A DNA stretch of 64,000 nucleotides from Cohnella hashimotonis (GTDB lineage: Bacteria > Bacillota > Bacilli > Paenibacillales > Paenibacillaceae). Position numbers and translations under genes: made by a program. The stretch spans positions 3,968,001 through 4,032,000 of the forward strand of contig NZ_JAGRPV010000001.1 of assembly GCF_030014955.1 (NCBI RefSeq), read 5' to 3'. Each line of letters starts with the position of its first letter. Positions within the stretch are counted from its first letter, which is position 1. Below, piece after piece: positions 1 to 9,113 of this stretch. Below the pieces are notes generated by a model. It saw nothing but the letters and a program-made list of their open reading frames with translations, made no database searches and was not told where the DNA came from.

Positions 1-1250
1 AAGTAATTCGGATACGACTTGGCCACGTGGTGCGCGTCCTTGATCGTAAGCGGCGCCTTCGCGCGGAGCCCGACGACCGTAAGCGCCATAATGACGCGGT
101 GATCGAAGTGCGCGTCGATCGTCACGCCGCCCTCTACGCCCTCCGGACGCCCGTGAACGATGATCTCGTCCCGCTTCTCTTCGACGTTCGCGCCCGCTTT
201 GCGCAGCTCGGCCAAGTAATCTGTAATGCGGTCGCATTCCTTGAAACGGAGATTTTCGACATTGTAAAAGCGGGAGGTGCCCTCGGCGAACACGGCTGCG
301 GCCACCATCGCGAGCACGCCGTCCGTGAATTCGTCTCCGTCGAATTCGACGGCGCGGAGCTTGCCGTTGCCCTGGACGTGCACGACGCCGTCCTTATGCG
401 TCAGCGGCGTTCCCATCGCCTTCAGCACGTCGACGACGGCCCGCTCGCCCTGCTTGCTCTCCTCGAGAAGCCGATGCACGACGACGTCGGAATCGGTGAC
501 CGCCGCAGCCGCCAGGATCGCTGCCGAGCCCGGATAATCGCCCTGTACGACATATTCCTGCGCGCGGTATCGCTGGCCGCCCGGCACCTTGAAATGCATC
601 AGATCGCTTGATGCTTCGACGACGATGCCGGCCTGGGCCAGCACTTCGAGCGTCTGGCCGACGACGACCTTCGACTTAAGGTCGTTCAACACCTCAATCT
701 CGCTGTCCTCCGCCAGCAGCGGCGTCAGGAACAGCAGCGCGCTGAGGAATTGGGAACTCACGCTGCCCGATACCTGGATCTTGCCGCCGCGAACGGCGTC
801 TCCGCCGCGGATCGTGATCGGCAGCTTGCCTTCGCGATGATCGATCTTTGCCCCCATACGTTCAAGCGCGGTGATCAGATCGTCATGAGGCCGCTTGCCG
901 AGGGACTCAGGATATTTGTTGACGAACGTGACCTCGGGCAGCAGCGCCGCCACTGCCATCAGGAAGCGCAGCACCGCGCCGGCATTGCCGACGTCGAGCT
1001 CCTTGACCGGCTTCGGATGGTTGCCGAAGCCCGTTACCACGATCTTCTCTTCGTCTTCTTCGAGGACGGCGCCCAGGTCCCGCACGCAGCGGCGCAGCGC
1101 ATCGCTGTCTTCGCTGTGCGCCGGATAGCGGATGACGCTCGTGCCCTCCGCCAGTGCGGCGACGAGTAGGTACCGGGTCGTATAGTTTTTGGACGATAAA
1201 GCTTGAATCTCGCCCGCGAGCCGCGGGGTCGGTGTAACGATCATATCCAT
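1..1250 (-). CDS. aroA: 3-phosphoshikimate 1-carboxyvinyltransferase (EPSP synthase), 3' end cut by window edge
   Basis: Transfers the enolpyruvyl group of PEP to shikimate 3-phosphate in the chorismate pathway (cytoplasm). Reading the minus strand from an ATG at 1250 gives an open frame to the window edge (about 416 residues; the family is about 430, so only a dozen or so are missing). Typical EPSP synthase features are visible: an N-terminal SKNYTTRYLL stretch, the GNAGAVLRFL loop near residue 90, GKRPHDDL, SSQFLSALL, and LRFKECDR/DHRVIMAL near the C-terminus. A GGAAGGAGAG ribosome binding site lies 10 bases before the ATG. The opposite-strand open frames here are shadows. It is divergent from the rhodanese gene. 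Confidence 0.95.
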   Translation of the reverse strand, partial: MDMIVTPTPRLAGEIQALSSKNYTTRYLLVAALAEGTSVIRYPAHSEDSDALRRCVRDLGAVLEEDEEKIVVTGFGNHPKPVKELDVGNAGAVLRFLMAVAALLPEVTFVNKYPESLGKRPHDDLITALERMGAKIDHREGKLPITIRGGDAVRGGKIQVSGSVSSQFLSALLFLTPLLAEDSEIEVLNDLKSKVVVGQTLEVLAQAGIVVEASSDLMHFKVPGGQRYRAQEYVVQGDYPGSAAILAAAAVTDSDVVVHRLLEESKQGERAVVDVLKAMGTPLTHKDGVVHVQGNGKLRAVEFDGDEFTDGVLAMVAAAVFAEGTSRFYNVENLRFKECDRITDYLAELRKAGANVEEKRDEIIVHGRPEGVEGGVTIDAHFDHRVIMALTVVGLRAKAPLTIKDAHHVAKSYPNY

Positions 1251-1318
1251 GTGGCAGCGCTCTCCTTCCGTTTATGAGGGGAAATCGGTTATGTAGGGTG
1301 GTTCCTGCCGCGCGCGAG

Positions 1319-1348
1319 TTGACTTGCGCCGCGTCGTGTCCGTATGAT
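1319..1348 (+). promoter_or_regulatory. Sigma-A-type promoter of the rhodanese gene
   Basis: TTGACT (1319-1324) and TATGAT (1343-1348) are separated by 18 bases, a near-consensus vegetative promoter placed about 40 bases before the rhodanese start codon. Confidence 0.65.
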
Positions 1349-1386
1349 GGGACTGAAGCTAAATGAGCGATGGAGGACAAATCCAG

Positions 1387-1689
1387 ATGAGCACATATGA
1401 AACAACGACGGTCGAGCAATTGAAGGCCAGGATCGATGCCGGCGAAAAGCTGCATCTGATCGACGTCCGCGAGGACGACGAGGTCGCTGCGGGCATGATC
1501 CCGGGCGCCAAGCACATCCGTCTCGGGACGCTGCCGGACAGGCTGTCCGAGATTCCGAAGGACGAGGAAGTCATCTTCATCTGCCGAAGCGGCGGAAGAA
1601 GCGGCAGAGCCTGCGAGTATTTGAGCCAGCTCGGTTACGGACGCACGGTCAATATGACCGGCGGCATGCTGGCCTGGAACGAGCTTTAA
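1387..1689 (+). CDS. Rhodanese-like domain protein
   Basis: Single-domain rhodanese (100 residues), a sulfur carrier or persulfide transferase of the cytoplasm. The LIDVRE motif is near residues 24-29 and the active-site loop CRSGGRS has its catalytic Cys at residue 66; the six-residue loop matches sulfur-handling rhodaneses rather than Cdc25 phosphatases. The start is set at the ATG at 1387 because GGAGG at about 1371 is correctly spaced for it; an upstream ATG at 1363 would place that GGAGG inside the coding region. It stands alone between a good promoter and a terminator, so the partner pathway is not shown by context. Confidence 0.88.
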   Translation: MSTYETTTVEQLKARIDAGEKLHLIDVREDDEVAAGMIPGAKHIRLGTLPDRLSEIPKDEEVIFICRSGGRSGRACEYLSQLGYGRTVNMTGGMLAWNEL

Positions 1690-1707
1690 GCCAGAAGGAG
1701 CCTTAGG

Positions 1708-1747
1708 GACGCGAGTCGCGCAGCAGCGCGGATTGCGTCTTTTTTTC
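1708..1747 (+). terminator. Intrinsic terminator after the rhodanese gene
   Basis: GACGC at 1708-1712 pairs with GCGTC at 1735-1739 around an inner CGCGC/GCGCG stem, followed by seven T on the plus strand. Confidence 0.7.
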
Positions 1748-1834
1748 GGTTTTCGGTCGGCCGGCGAATGCCTCGCCCCTCATCATAGCATATTCGGCGC
1801 GTTCCTACCTGAAGGAACTTGCAGCCGCATATCG

Positions 1835-1885
1835 CAGGGACGGCCGAAGGAGTCCCGGACTAGATGGGCTCGATCGGCCGTCCTG
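1835..1885. repeat. Inverted repeat downstream of gnd
   Basis: CAGGGACGGCCGA (1835-1847) and TCGGCCGTCCTG (1874-1885) form a 12-base-pair stem with one bulged base and a loop of about 26 bases. It sits just past the gnd stop codon on the minus strand but has no T-run, so it is either a weak terminator or an mRNA 3'-end stabiliser. Confidence 0.5.
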
Positions 1886-1909
1886 TTGATCGCTTATGCG
1901 GGCTTCACA

Positions 1910-3325
1910 TTAATTGTGCAGCCAGTTGTGGTGGAACGTGCCTTCTTTGTCCAACCGCTTGAACGTATGCGCGCCGAAGTAGTCGCGCTGCGCCTGCAGC
2001 AGGTTGGCGGGCAGACGCTCGGAGCGGTAGCTGTCGTAATAAGCCAGCGCGCTCGCGAACGCAGGTACCGGAATGCCGAACTTGACGGCCGACGAGACGA
2101 CTTCGCGCCATGCGTCCTGGTAAGATTCGACGACGTCCTTGAAGTACTCGTCGAGCAGCAGGTTGCGAAGGCCCGGATCGCGGTCGTAGGCATCCTTGAT
2201 GTTCTGCAAAAAGCGCGCACGGATAATGCAGCCGCCGCGGAAGATCATCGCGATGTTGCCGTACTGCAGATTCCAGTCGTACTCCTCGGATGCGGCGCGC
2301 ATTTGCGCGAAGCCCTGCGCGTAGGAGCAGATCTTGCTGGCGAACAACGCCTTGCGCACGCTCTCGATGAACGCTGCGCGGTCGCCGGCGAACGCCGTCT
2401 TGGCCGGTCCCTTCAGCACTTTGCTGGCGGCGACGCGTTCTTCCTTCATCGCGGACAGGAAGCGCGAGAAGACGGATTCGGTGATGATGGACAGCGGCAC
2501 GCCCAGGTCGAGCGAGCTTTGGCTCGTCCACTTGCCCGTGCCCTTCTGACCGGCGGAGTCCAGGATGACGTCGACCATCGGCTTGCCGGTCTCCGGATCC
2601 TTTTCAGCGAAAATGTCGGTCGTGATCTCGATCAGGTAGCTGTCGAGCTCGCCCTTGTTCCACTCGCCGAAAATCTCGTGGAGCTCGTCCGGCTGCACGC
2701 CGAGAACGTCCTTAAGCAGCTGGTAAGCTTCGCAGATGAGCTGCATGTCGCCGTACTCGATGCCGTTGTGGACCATCTTGACGTAGTGGCCGGCGCCGTC
2801 CGGACCGATATACGTACAGCATGGATCGCCGTTCACCTTGGCGGAGATGCCCGTCAGGATCGGCTCGACCAGCCTGTAAGCTTCCTCAGGACCGCCCGGC
2901 ATGATCGACGGCCCCTTAAGCGCGCCCTCTTCGCCTCCGGATACGCCGGTTCCGATGAAGTGGAAGCCGCGTTCGGTCAGATCGTTGCTTCGGCGCTGCG
3001 TGTCCGGGAAGTAGGCGTTGCCGCCGTCGATGATGATGTCGCCTTTGTCGAGATGAGGCACGAGCGATTCGATCGTCGCGTCCGTGCCCGAACCGGCTTG
3101 GACCATAATCAGAATTTTACGGGGCTTTTCCAGCGAAGCCACGAACTCCTCCACCGTGTATGTAGGCACGAGGTTCTTGCCCTTGCCGTCCGTATTCATG
3201 AGGTCGTCCGTCTTCTCCCGCGAGCGGTTATAGACGGCTACCGTAAAGCCGCGGCTCTCGATGTTGAGCGCCAGGTTGCGTCCCATGACGGCCATGCCGA
3301 CGACGCCGATATTTGCATTAGACAT
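1910..3325 (-). CDS. gnd: 6-phosphogluconate dehydrogenase, decarboxylating
   Basis: Oxidises 6-phosphogluconate to ribulose 5-phosphate and CO2 with NADP+ in the oxidative pentose phosphate pathway. The 471-residue length is the family norm. The N-terminal Rossmann motif [11 protein letters not shown] (residues 7-17) and the VYNRS NADP-binding segment are clear; GVSGGEEGA and [13 protein letters not shown] carry substrate and catalytic residues; the C-terminus has the dimer-tail HNWLHN. AAAGGAC lies 8 bases before the ATG. A promoter (TTTTCA, 17 bases, TACAAT) lies upstream at 3388-3416. A long plus-strand frame over it is a shadow. Confidence 0.97.
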   Translation of the reverse strand: MSNANIGVVGMAVMGRNLALNIESRGFTVAVYNRSREKTDDLMNTDGKGKNLVPTYTVEEFVASLEKPRKILIMVQAGSGTDATIESLVPHLDKGDIIIDGGNAYFPDTQRRSNDLTERGFHFIGTGVSGGEEGALKGPSIMPGGPEEAYRLVEPILTGISAKVNGDPCCTYIGPDGAGHYVKMVHNGIEYGDMQLICEAYQLLKDVLGVQPDELHEIFGEWNKGELDSYLIEITTDIFAEKDPETGKPMVDVILDSAGQKGTGKWTSQSSLDLGVPLSIITESVFSRFLSAMKEERVAASKVLKGPAKTAFAGDRAAFIESVRKALFASKICSYAQGFAQMRAASEEYDWNLQYGNIAMIFRGGCIIRARFLQNIKDAYDRDPGLRNLLLDEYFKDVVESYQDAWREVVSSAVKFGIPVPAFASALAYYDSYRSERLPANLLQAQRDYFGAHTFKRLDKEGTFHHNWLHN

Positions 3326-3387
3326 GTTTCGAGTCCTTTCTCCAAGCCCTTAAGCCGTTATTTTCTGCGCGTTTTCAGCCAGTCCTT

Positions 3388-3416
3388 ATTGTACTCTTTT
3401 TGCCTGAAGATGAAAA
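3388..3416 (-). promoter_or_regulatory. Putative gnd promoter
   Basis: On the minus strand TTTTCA (3411-3416), a 17-base spacer and TACAAT (3388-3393) precede the gnd start by about 65 bases. Confidence 0.5.
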
Positions 3417-3465
3417 CCGGTCCGCCAGGCGCTCGTAAAACGGCGGCGCGCCGCGCTTTTGCGGG

Positions 3466-4134
3466 CTACTCGGCCTCGGCAGCGCCGTTCCAAGAGAAGT
3501 CCAAGACGTCAAGGAACGCCTTGGCCAACGCGATATGTCCAGTGGCGCTCGGATGGACGCGGTCCCAGGCGATCGTCGCCGGGTAGATGTGCGCGAGGAT
3601 CTTGTCGAACGCAGCCTGCGTATCGACGAACAGCGTGCCGTGATTTTCGGCGATTCGCTTCACGATGCCGCCGTACAGATCCATCGTCTGGCGCATGGCG
3701 TCGCTGCGGTTCGGCTCGAGATAAAACGGCGTCATGAGCACGATGCCTTTCACATGGGTAAGCGTCTTTTCGACCAACTCGCTAAGCGTCTCCTCGTATT
3801 CTTCCGCGTATACGTGGGACTCCTTGATGTACGGCTGATCGTACTGCCGCCAGACATCGTTGGTTCCGATCATGACGGAGACCCAGTCCGGCGACAAATC
3901 CAGCACGTCCGTCTGCCAGCGTCCCGCCAGATCGCGAACCGTATGCCCGCTCGTGCCGACGTTTACGATCCGCACCGCGAGCTCCGGATAGATGCTCTGC
4001 AGCAGCCCCGCCGCAACGGAGACATAGCCGGTGCCGAGCCCCGCGCCCAATCCTTCGCCGAACGGTCTGCCTCTTCCGCAATCCGTAATCGAGTCGCCGA
4101 TCATGACCAGCTTGTCATTTGAAGATAGCTTCAT
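3466..4134 (-). CDS. SGNH/GDSL-family hydrolase
   Basis: A 222-residue esterase-type hydrolase with no signal peptide, so probably cytoplasmic. Block I is GDSITD with the nucleophile Ser15; block III is GTND near residue 93; block V is DRVHP with catalytic Asp191 and His194. This arrangement matches the SGNH subfamily that includes carbohydrate deacetylases (rhamnogalacturonan acetylesterase-like). The substrate cannot be read from the sequence. GGAGGA lies just upstream of the ATG. A second SGNH gene occurs at 27117-27725 with the same spacing of motifs. Confidence 0.88.
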   Translation of the reverse strand: MKLSSNDKLVMIGDSITDCGRGRPFGEGLGAGLGTGYVSVAAGLLQSIYPELAVRIVNVGTSGHTVRDLAGRWQTDVLDLSPDWVSVMIGTNDVWRQYDQPYIKESHVYAEEYEETLSELVEKTLTHVKGIVLMTPFYLEPNRSDAMRQTMDLYGGIVKRIAENHGTLFVDTQAAFDKILAHIYPATIAWDRVHPSATGHIALAKAFLDVLDFSWNGAAEAE

Positions 4135-4275
4135 TCGAATATCCTCCTCCGGATTCGTTCCCTATCCTTCATGTACGCACTCGCGTTCTGCCTTATTTTT
4201 CATGTCATCATAGCCATCCCACATTTTAACCTGTTGATGCGTCGCAGGACAACACCAAACCTTCATTTTGGCAGC

Positions 4276-4318
4276 AAAAACGGGATGAAGCATCAACACG
4301 CCTGCTTCATCCCGTTTC
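4276..4318 (-). terminator. Intrinsic terminator of the 4353-4955 gene
   Basis: CGGGATGAAGC (4281-4291) pairs with GCTTCATCCCG (4304-4314); on the minus strand the stem is followed by five T. Confidence 0.75.
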
Positions 4319-4352
4319 GTTCTTGCATCCTGTTTTAGCGTGGATCGAAGGT

Positions 4353-4955
4353 CTAAAGCTCAAGCTGCAGACTCTCCAGTCTCATCGAGGCGAGCTTGGC
4401 CTTGGAGGCTTCGACGCCTTCCGCGTCCCCCGACTGGATCGCATCGTGCAGAACGGCGAGCTCGTAGTCGATCTCAAGCCGCAGAACGCCCGCGCGCTGC
4501 TCGGCACGCCTCGATTTGTAAGCCTGAATCATATCTTCTACCGTGATCTGAGGGCGCTTCTGGAATATAATCCGATGCTCCATGCCTGACACCTCCACGA
4601 GACGTATAATTTCGCCGAACATAATATTCTCTATCAACAAGTGACGGTCCCGAAAACGCTTGACGACGGCGTGACCTCTCGAATCGTTGATCAGCTTTTC
4701 CAGCCACATCGCGAACTTCTCGTCCTTGACCAAATAATCTCCGACCATCTTGTAGCGTCCGCTGGTTCGCTGGAATCGCAGCTTCAGCAGTCTCCTCCCC
4801 GTGCGGACCGATACGAGAAAAAACGACTCGCTCTCGTTCCAGTACAGGGAATAGCCTTCTTGGATCAAATCCCGAATCAAACTCTGAATCTGTCCGCGAT
4901 CGAATCGAAGCTCCAAATTGCAATATTCGACTTCATGGCTGCGGTTCACGGCCAT
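4353..4955 (-). CDS. Conserved hypothetical protein, about 200 residues
   Basis: I do not recognise a characterised family. The 200-residue protein is charged, lacks a signal peptide and membrane segments, and ends in a predicted helical region rich in Leu, Glu and Arg (about residues 140-200) that could be a coiled coil. The general look (a mixed N-terminal half followed by a helical tail) resembles small Paenibacillus proteins of unknown function. The start at 4955 is preferred over an upstream one at 5039 because an AGGAGG sits 5 bases before it. It has its own terminator and is divergent from the DUF1054 gene. Confidence 0.7.
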   Translation of the reverse strand: MAVNRSHEVEYCNLELRFDRGQIQSLIRDLIQEGYSLYWNESESFFLVSVRTGRRLLKLRFQRTSGRYKMVGDYLVKDEKFAMWLEKLINDSRGHAVVKRFRDRHLLIENIMFGEIIRLVEVSGMEHRIIFQKRPQITVEDMIQAYKSRRAEQRAGVLRLEIDYELAVLHDAIQSGDAEGVEASKAKLASMRLESLQLEL

Positions 4956-5055
4956 CCCCCCCTCCTGCGATATGGGCAGCGATCGAGTTGTTGACCGAAT
5001 GTTCAGATAATTTGTTCTTACTCTTATCTTATACTTCATCTTATGTTATGGCAAC

Positions 5056-5084
5056 TTGGTTTCTTGACTATTTTCCGGTATAGT
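5056..5084 (+). promoter_or_regulatory. Promoter of the DUF1054 gene
   Basis: TTGGTT (5056-5061), 17 bases, TATAGT (5079-5084), about 45 bases before the start codon. Confidence 0.55.
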
Positions 5085-5128
5085 GAGGGCAAAATAGCAA
5101 CCGAAATTTGCCTCAAGAGGTGACTAGC

Positions 5129-5770
5129 ATGTCCACACTACTTAACGCCGGATTCGCGGGTTTTACGGATTCGGACTTCGACGCCATGACCGTCCCGGGT
5201 CTGGAAGGACGGATGGAAGCGATCATCCGGCAGGTCAGGCCCAAACTAGAGGGTCTCGGAAACGCGCTGGCCCCCTATTTGGCGGACCTGTGCGCGGAGC
5301 CTATGTATCCGCACGTGGCCAAGCACGCCAGGCGGTCGGTCAATCCGCCGAACGACACTTGGGTCGCGTGGTCTCGTCATCCCCGCGGTTACAAAGCGCA
5401 TCCCCATTTCCAGGTCGGACTGTGGCCCACGCATTTGTTCATTCAGTTCGCCATCATCTACGAAAGCGGCAACAAAACGGTGTTCGCGGAACGCGCTGCC
5501 AGCGAGCTCGATTCGATCCGCGCGGCGATCCCGGCTTCGTTCGTCTGGTCCAAGGACCATACGCTGCCTGACGGCATCCCGCATGCGGAGCTCTCTGCCG
5601 ATTCGTTGACCGAATGGCTGGCCAGGCTCAAAACGGTCAAAGCGGCGGAGATCACCTGCGGTCTTCATATCGCGCGCGGCGACGATCGACTGCAGCATGC
5701 GGACAGTCTGCTGCGGACGGCCGAGGATACGATCCGCCGGCTGCTGCCGCTGTACAAGCTATCCTTCTAG
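5129..5770 (+). CDS. DUF1054 (YktB/UPF0637) family protein
   Basis: A 213-residue soluble protein of a Bacillales-wide family with unknown function. The family signature is present: an N-terminal FTDSDFDAMTVPGLEGRM segment, then HVAKHARRSVNPPNDTWVAW around residues 62-81, then YKAHPHFQVGLW and the IYE motif. Length matches the family. The ATG at 5129 is chosen because AGAGGTGA lies just before it; the frame also allows a TTG at 5108 without ribosome binding site. It ends at a bidirectional terminator shared with the convergent RND gene. Confidence 0.9.
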   Translation: MSTLLNAGFAGFTDSDFDAMTVPGLEGRMEAIIRQVRPKLEGLGNALAPYLADLCAEPMYPHVAKHARRSVNPPNDTWVAWSRHPRGYKAHPHFQVGLWPTHLFIQFAIIYESGNKTVFAERAASELDSIRAAIPASFVWSKDHTLPDGIPHAELSADSLTEWLARLKTVKAAEITCGLHIARGDDRLQHADSLLRTAEDTIRRLLPLYKLSF

Positions 5771-5845
5771 CAGAAGCCTTGGCTGTCGTCCGCCTACTCA
5801 TTCATACACCAAAATTCGCCAAAGCCAAACAGCCGACAACGCAAA

Positions 5846-5880
5846 AGCAGCCCCTCCGAGTACGTGAGGGGCTGCTCTTT
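5846..5880. terminator. Bidirectional terminator between the DUF1054 and RND genes
   Basis: AGCAGCCCCTC (5846-5856) pairs perfectly with GAGGGGCTGCT (5866-5876); CTTT follows on plus and TTTTG on minus. Confidence 0.75.
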
Positions 5881-5894
5881 GGGTTGTCGGCGAA

Positions 5895-8800
5895 TCAGGC
5901 CGCGGCCGATTGGCTTGCCGCGCGCCGCTGGCGCTTCGCCTTGCGGAAGTGCAGCAGCTCGTAGACGCAAGGCACGAGCACCAGCGTCAGCAGCGTCGCG
6001 ACGACGAGGCCGCCGATGACGACGATGGCAAGGCTCTGCGACACGATGCTGCCGCTCTCCGACGTGCCGAACACCAGCGGCAGCATGGCGCATACGGTGG
6101 CGATGGCCGTCATGAGGATAGGACGCATCCGCGTGCCCGCCGCTTCGATCAGCGCTTCGCGGATCGGCATGCTTGCCTCGTTTTTCTTGACGCGGTCGAT
6201 AAGCACGATCGCGTTCGTGACGACGATGCCGATCAGCATGACGACGCCGAAGATCGCGGTAAAGTCCGGCGTCACGCCGGTGACGATCAGGCCGAGCACG
6301 GCGCCGATCGGCACGAACAGGATCGAGGCCATGATCGCGAGCGGCGCCCGCAGCGTCTTGAACGTGAATACCATGATCAGGTAGACGATGCCGATCGAGA
6401 CGAGCATCATCATGAAAAGGCTCGCAAAGTCGGCGTTCTGATCGGCGGACGCGCCCCCTACGAACAGCTTCGCGCCATCCGCGGGCTTGATGTCCTTCAT
6501 CGCGTCCGAGATCTTGCCGCCGACGATCGACAGCTGAGCCGCCTCGACCGTCGCGCTGACGCGGATATACGTCTTGCCGTCCTTCCGGTAGGTTTCGGTC
6601 GGCTGATCGCTCTTCACCCATTCGGCGATCTGGGACAGCTTCTTCGGACCTTCGTCCGTCGCGACCGTCAGATCGTTCAGCTCGGCGGACGCGCCCGGCA
6701 CGAGCAGCGGCTCGAGCGAAACGGCGAGCAACTGGCCGTCCTTGACGACGCTGCCGAGCGGCACCGCGTTCAACATGCCCTGCAGCTGCGATGCGATATC
6801 CGAAGCTTTTGCGACCGTAGGGTCGACCTGCAGTGTATACACGGTCTTGCGTTCCTGCTGGTTGCTGGCGACCTTGAGCACGTCTTTAATCGGCTTGATC
6901 TTGGCCATGACAAGCTCCGCCGTCTTGTTCAGCGCATCCCGATCGTCTCCCACAATATCGACGAATACCTGGCTGCCTCCGCTGCCGAACATGAGCGAGC
7001 CCGCTGATGCGGTCAGCTCGGCGCCAGGATAGCTCGCGCGCTCGTTCTTGACAGCCTCGATGATTTTTTCGGCGTCGGCCTTCGGCTTCATCTGAATCGT
7101 ATAGTCAACCTGGGTAGGCGACTTGACGTTGCCGTACATGGCGGCGTCCCCGCTGTTGCCCATGTCCATGTTGACCCATTCTTGCCCCTCCTGCTTCATG
7201 AGGAACGCCTCGAGCTTCTTGCCGCTCTCGAGCACCTCGTCGACCGGCGTATCCTGCGGGTACGACAGCTGCACGCTGACGCTCGAGGCGTCTGAAGAGT
7301 CGATGGCGCCTTTCGGCAGGCTGAAGTAAGTCGCGATCGAGCCTACAAGCAGAAACAGCGCGATGAGCAGCGGCAGCCACTTGTGCTTCAGGTTCCATTC
7401 GAGAAAACCGCCGAAACGCTTGGAAGGCTGGTGCTCCTTGATCTCGGAACGCTTGAGCAGTCCCGCGCTCATAAGCGGGATAACGGTCAGCGCGACGAGC
7501 AGCGAGGACAGCAGCGAATAGGTAACGGTTAAGGCGAATGGCAAAAGGAACGACTGCAGCGAGCCGCGGAGCAGGCCCATCGGCAGGAAGACGGCCACCG
7601 TCGTGAGCGTCGAGGCGGTAATCGCCGTGGACACTTCCTTGGTCGCGTCGATGACGAGCGAGACGGAAAATTTCTCCTTCTGGAGCCTGCGGAAAATGTT
7701 CTCGATGACGACGATGCTGTCGTCTACGAGCCGACCGACGGCGACGGCGACGCCGCCCAGCGTCAGAATGTTGAGGCTGATGCCCGACAGGTCGAGCAGG
7801 TAGAGCGTCAGCCCGAGCGACAGCGGAATCGATACGATCGTGACGAGCGTCGCGCGCAGGTTGCGCATGAACAGCAAGATGACGACGGTGGCGAACAGCG
7901 CGCCCATCAGTACTTCGCGCATCATGCTGTTCACGGAGTGAACGACCTGGTCCGAGGTGCTCATGATGAGCTTGAGCTCCATGCTGCCGTCCTCTTCCAT
8001 CAGCCGGTCGGCCGTCTTCGCGACGTCCTTGCCCACGCTGACGGCATTCGCGTTGGCGCCTTTGGACACGACGATCATAAGCGCGTCCTTGCCGTCGATG
8101 CGGCTCACGCTCTCCTGTTCGTCGGACTGGGTCACGCTGGCGACGTCGGACAGCTTCACGCCCGGCGCCACCGGCAGCTTGGCGACGTCTTCCGCGCTGC
8201 CGAGCTCGGCGCTCACGTTCAGGTTGACGGCTTCGCCGTCAAGCACGGCCGCGCCGACCGATGCCGACGCCGTACGCCCCTGCAATACCCCGTACAAAGC
8301 TTGTGCCGGCACGCCCTTGGCGGCGAGCTTAGCGGCGTCCGGCTTAATGACGATGCTCGGGCTCGACTTGCCAGACAGCTGAACCTGGCCTGCGCCGTCG
8401 ATCGCCCGGAAGGCGTCTACCGCGCGCGCTTCGGCCTTGGCTTTCTCCGCATCGCTCAGGCCGTCTTTAAACGTCAGCGACAGGAACGAGATCGGAATCA
8501 TCGATGTGTTGTACTGGATGACGTACGGCTTCGATACGCGCTCGGGCAGTTGAACCGCTGCCGCCGCTTTTTCGACTTCGTTCTTCGCCGCCGACATGTC
8601 GGTTTTCGCGTCGAAATTCAGATTGACCTGCGAGTAACCGTCTCCCGACGTCGACAGCATGCTCGTCTTGCCCTTGATCGCGGACAGCGCCTGTTCGAGC
8701 GGATCCGTCACCTCCCGCTCCATGGTGGCCGTGTTATAGCCCGGACCGATGACGCTGACCGTCACCTGCGGGTTGTCGGCTTCGGGCAGGAATTCCATGG

Positions 8801-8900
8801 GCAGCTTGAAGTAGCTGAACACGCCCAGGCCCAGCGTCATCACGACCAGTATGACGACCGCCGCCTTGTTTTTGAATACGCCTTGAATGAATGAACTCAC
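5895..8900 (-). CDS. RND-family efflux transporter (AcrB/SwrC-like)
   Basis: A proton-driven membrane exporter of about 1001 residues with the RND plan: TM1 near residues 10-30, a first large extracytoplasmic loop, a TM2-6 block with the motif VAVGRLVDDSIVVIENI (the GxxxDD-type intramembrane segment), a second large loop, and a final TM block with GIVVTNAIVLID. Firmicute members such as B. subtilis SwrC export lipopeptides and other amphiphiles; that substrate is an analogy only. The GTG at 8900 is chosen because AGGAGAGGGG lies about 10 bases before it; the frame is open further upstream without a better site. No adaptor or TetR regulator is adjacent. A perfect palindrome upstream is a possible operator. 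Confidence 0.93.
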   Translation of the reverse strand: MSSFIQGVFKNKAAVVILVVMTLGLGVFSYFKLPMEFLPEADNPQVTVSVIGPGYNTATMEREVTDPLEQALSAIKGKTSMLSTSGDGYSQVNLNFDAKTDMSAAKNEVEKAAAAVQLPERVSKPYVIQYNTSMIPISFLSLTFKDGLSDAEKAKAEARAVDAFRAIDGAGQVQLSGKSSPSIVIKPDAAKLAAKGVPAQALYGVLQGRTASASVGAAVLDGEAVNLNVSAELGSAEDVAKLPVAPGVKLSDVASVTQSDEQESVSRIDGKDALMIVVSKGANANAVSVGKDVAKTADRLMEEDGSMELKLIMSTSDQVVHSVNSMMREVLMGALFATVVILLFMRNLRATLVTIVSIPLSLGLTLYLLDLSGISLNILTLGGVAVAVGRLVDDSIVVIENIFRRLQKEKFSVSLVIDATKEVSTAITASTLTTVAVFLPMGLLRGSLQSFLLPFALTVTYSLLSSLLVALTVIPLMSAGLLKRSEIKEHQPSKRFGGFLEWNLKHKWLPLLIALFLLVGSIATYFSLPKGAIDSSDASSVSVQLSYPQDTPVDEVLESGKKLEAFLMKQEGQEWVNMDMGNSGDAAMYGNVKSPTQVDYTIQMKPKADAEKIIEAVKNERASYPGAELTASAGSLMFGSGGSQVFVDIVGDDRDALNKTAELVMAKIKPIKDVLKVASNQQERKTVYTLQVDPTVAKASDIASQLQGMLNAVPLGSVVKDGQLLAVSLEPLLVPGASAELNDLTVATDEGPKKLSQIAEWVKSDQPTETYRKDGKTYIRVSATVEAAQLSIVGGKISDAMKDIKPADGAKLFVGGASADQNADFASLFMMMLVSIGIVYLIMVFTFKTLRAPLAIMASILFVPIGAVLGLIVTGVTPDFTAIFGVVMLIGIVVTNAIVLIDRVKKNEASMPIREALIEAAGTRMRPILMTAIATVCAMLPLVFGTSESGSIVSQSLAIVVIGGLVVATLLTLVLVPCVYELLHFRKAKRQRRAASQSAAA

Positions 8901-8996
8901 GATAAAAATAGCCCCTCTCCTCTTGCTTGCATCAGCTACGATCAAGCATAAGGGAGAAGGAGCAGCGGGCGACAACGGCCAGAGACCGGACCTTTA

Positions 8997-9014
8997 CTCA
9001 GACTTAAGTCTGAG
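8997..9014. promoter_or_regulatory. Perfect 18-base palindrome upstream of the RND gene (candidate operator)
   Basis: CTCAGACTTAAGTCTGAG reads the same on both strands. It lies about 100 bases upstream of the exporter start and after the terminator of the MFS gene, where a repressor such as a TetR or MarR protein could act. There is no T-run, so a terminator is unlikely. Confidence 0.45.
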
Positions 9015-9053
9015 AAGGAATCGGACCCGGGCCGCTTCCAATGTCTTCCTGAA

Positions 9054-9083
9054 GGCAAACAAAAACCGCCCCAGGAGGCGGTT
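9054..9083 (-). terminator. Intrinsic terminator of the MFS gene
   Basis: AACCGCC (9064-9070) and GGCGGTT (9077-9083) form the stem; on the minus strand it is followed by TTTTTGTTTG. Confidence 0.75.
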
Positions 9084-9113
9084 CGAACAATTGCGCGTTC
9101 AAGTATTCGCAGA

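Noticed and set aside
1733..3586. 617-residue plus-strand open frame opposite gnd
   Set aside because: It is antisense to a complete, well-supported gnd, has no family features and is explained by GC-rich third positions.
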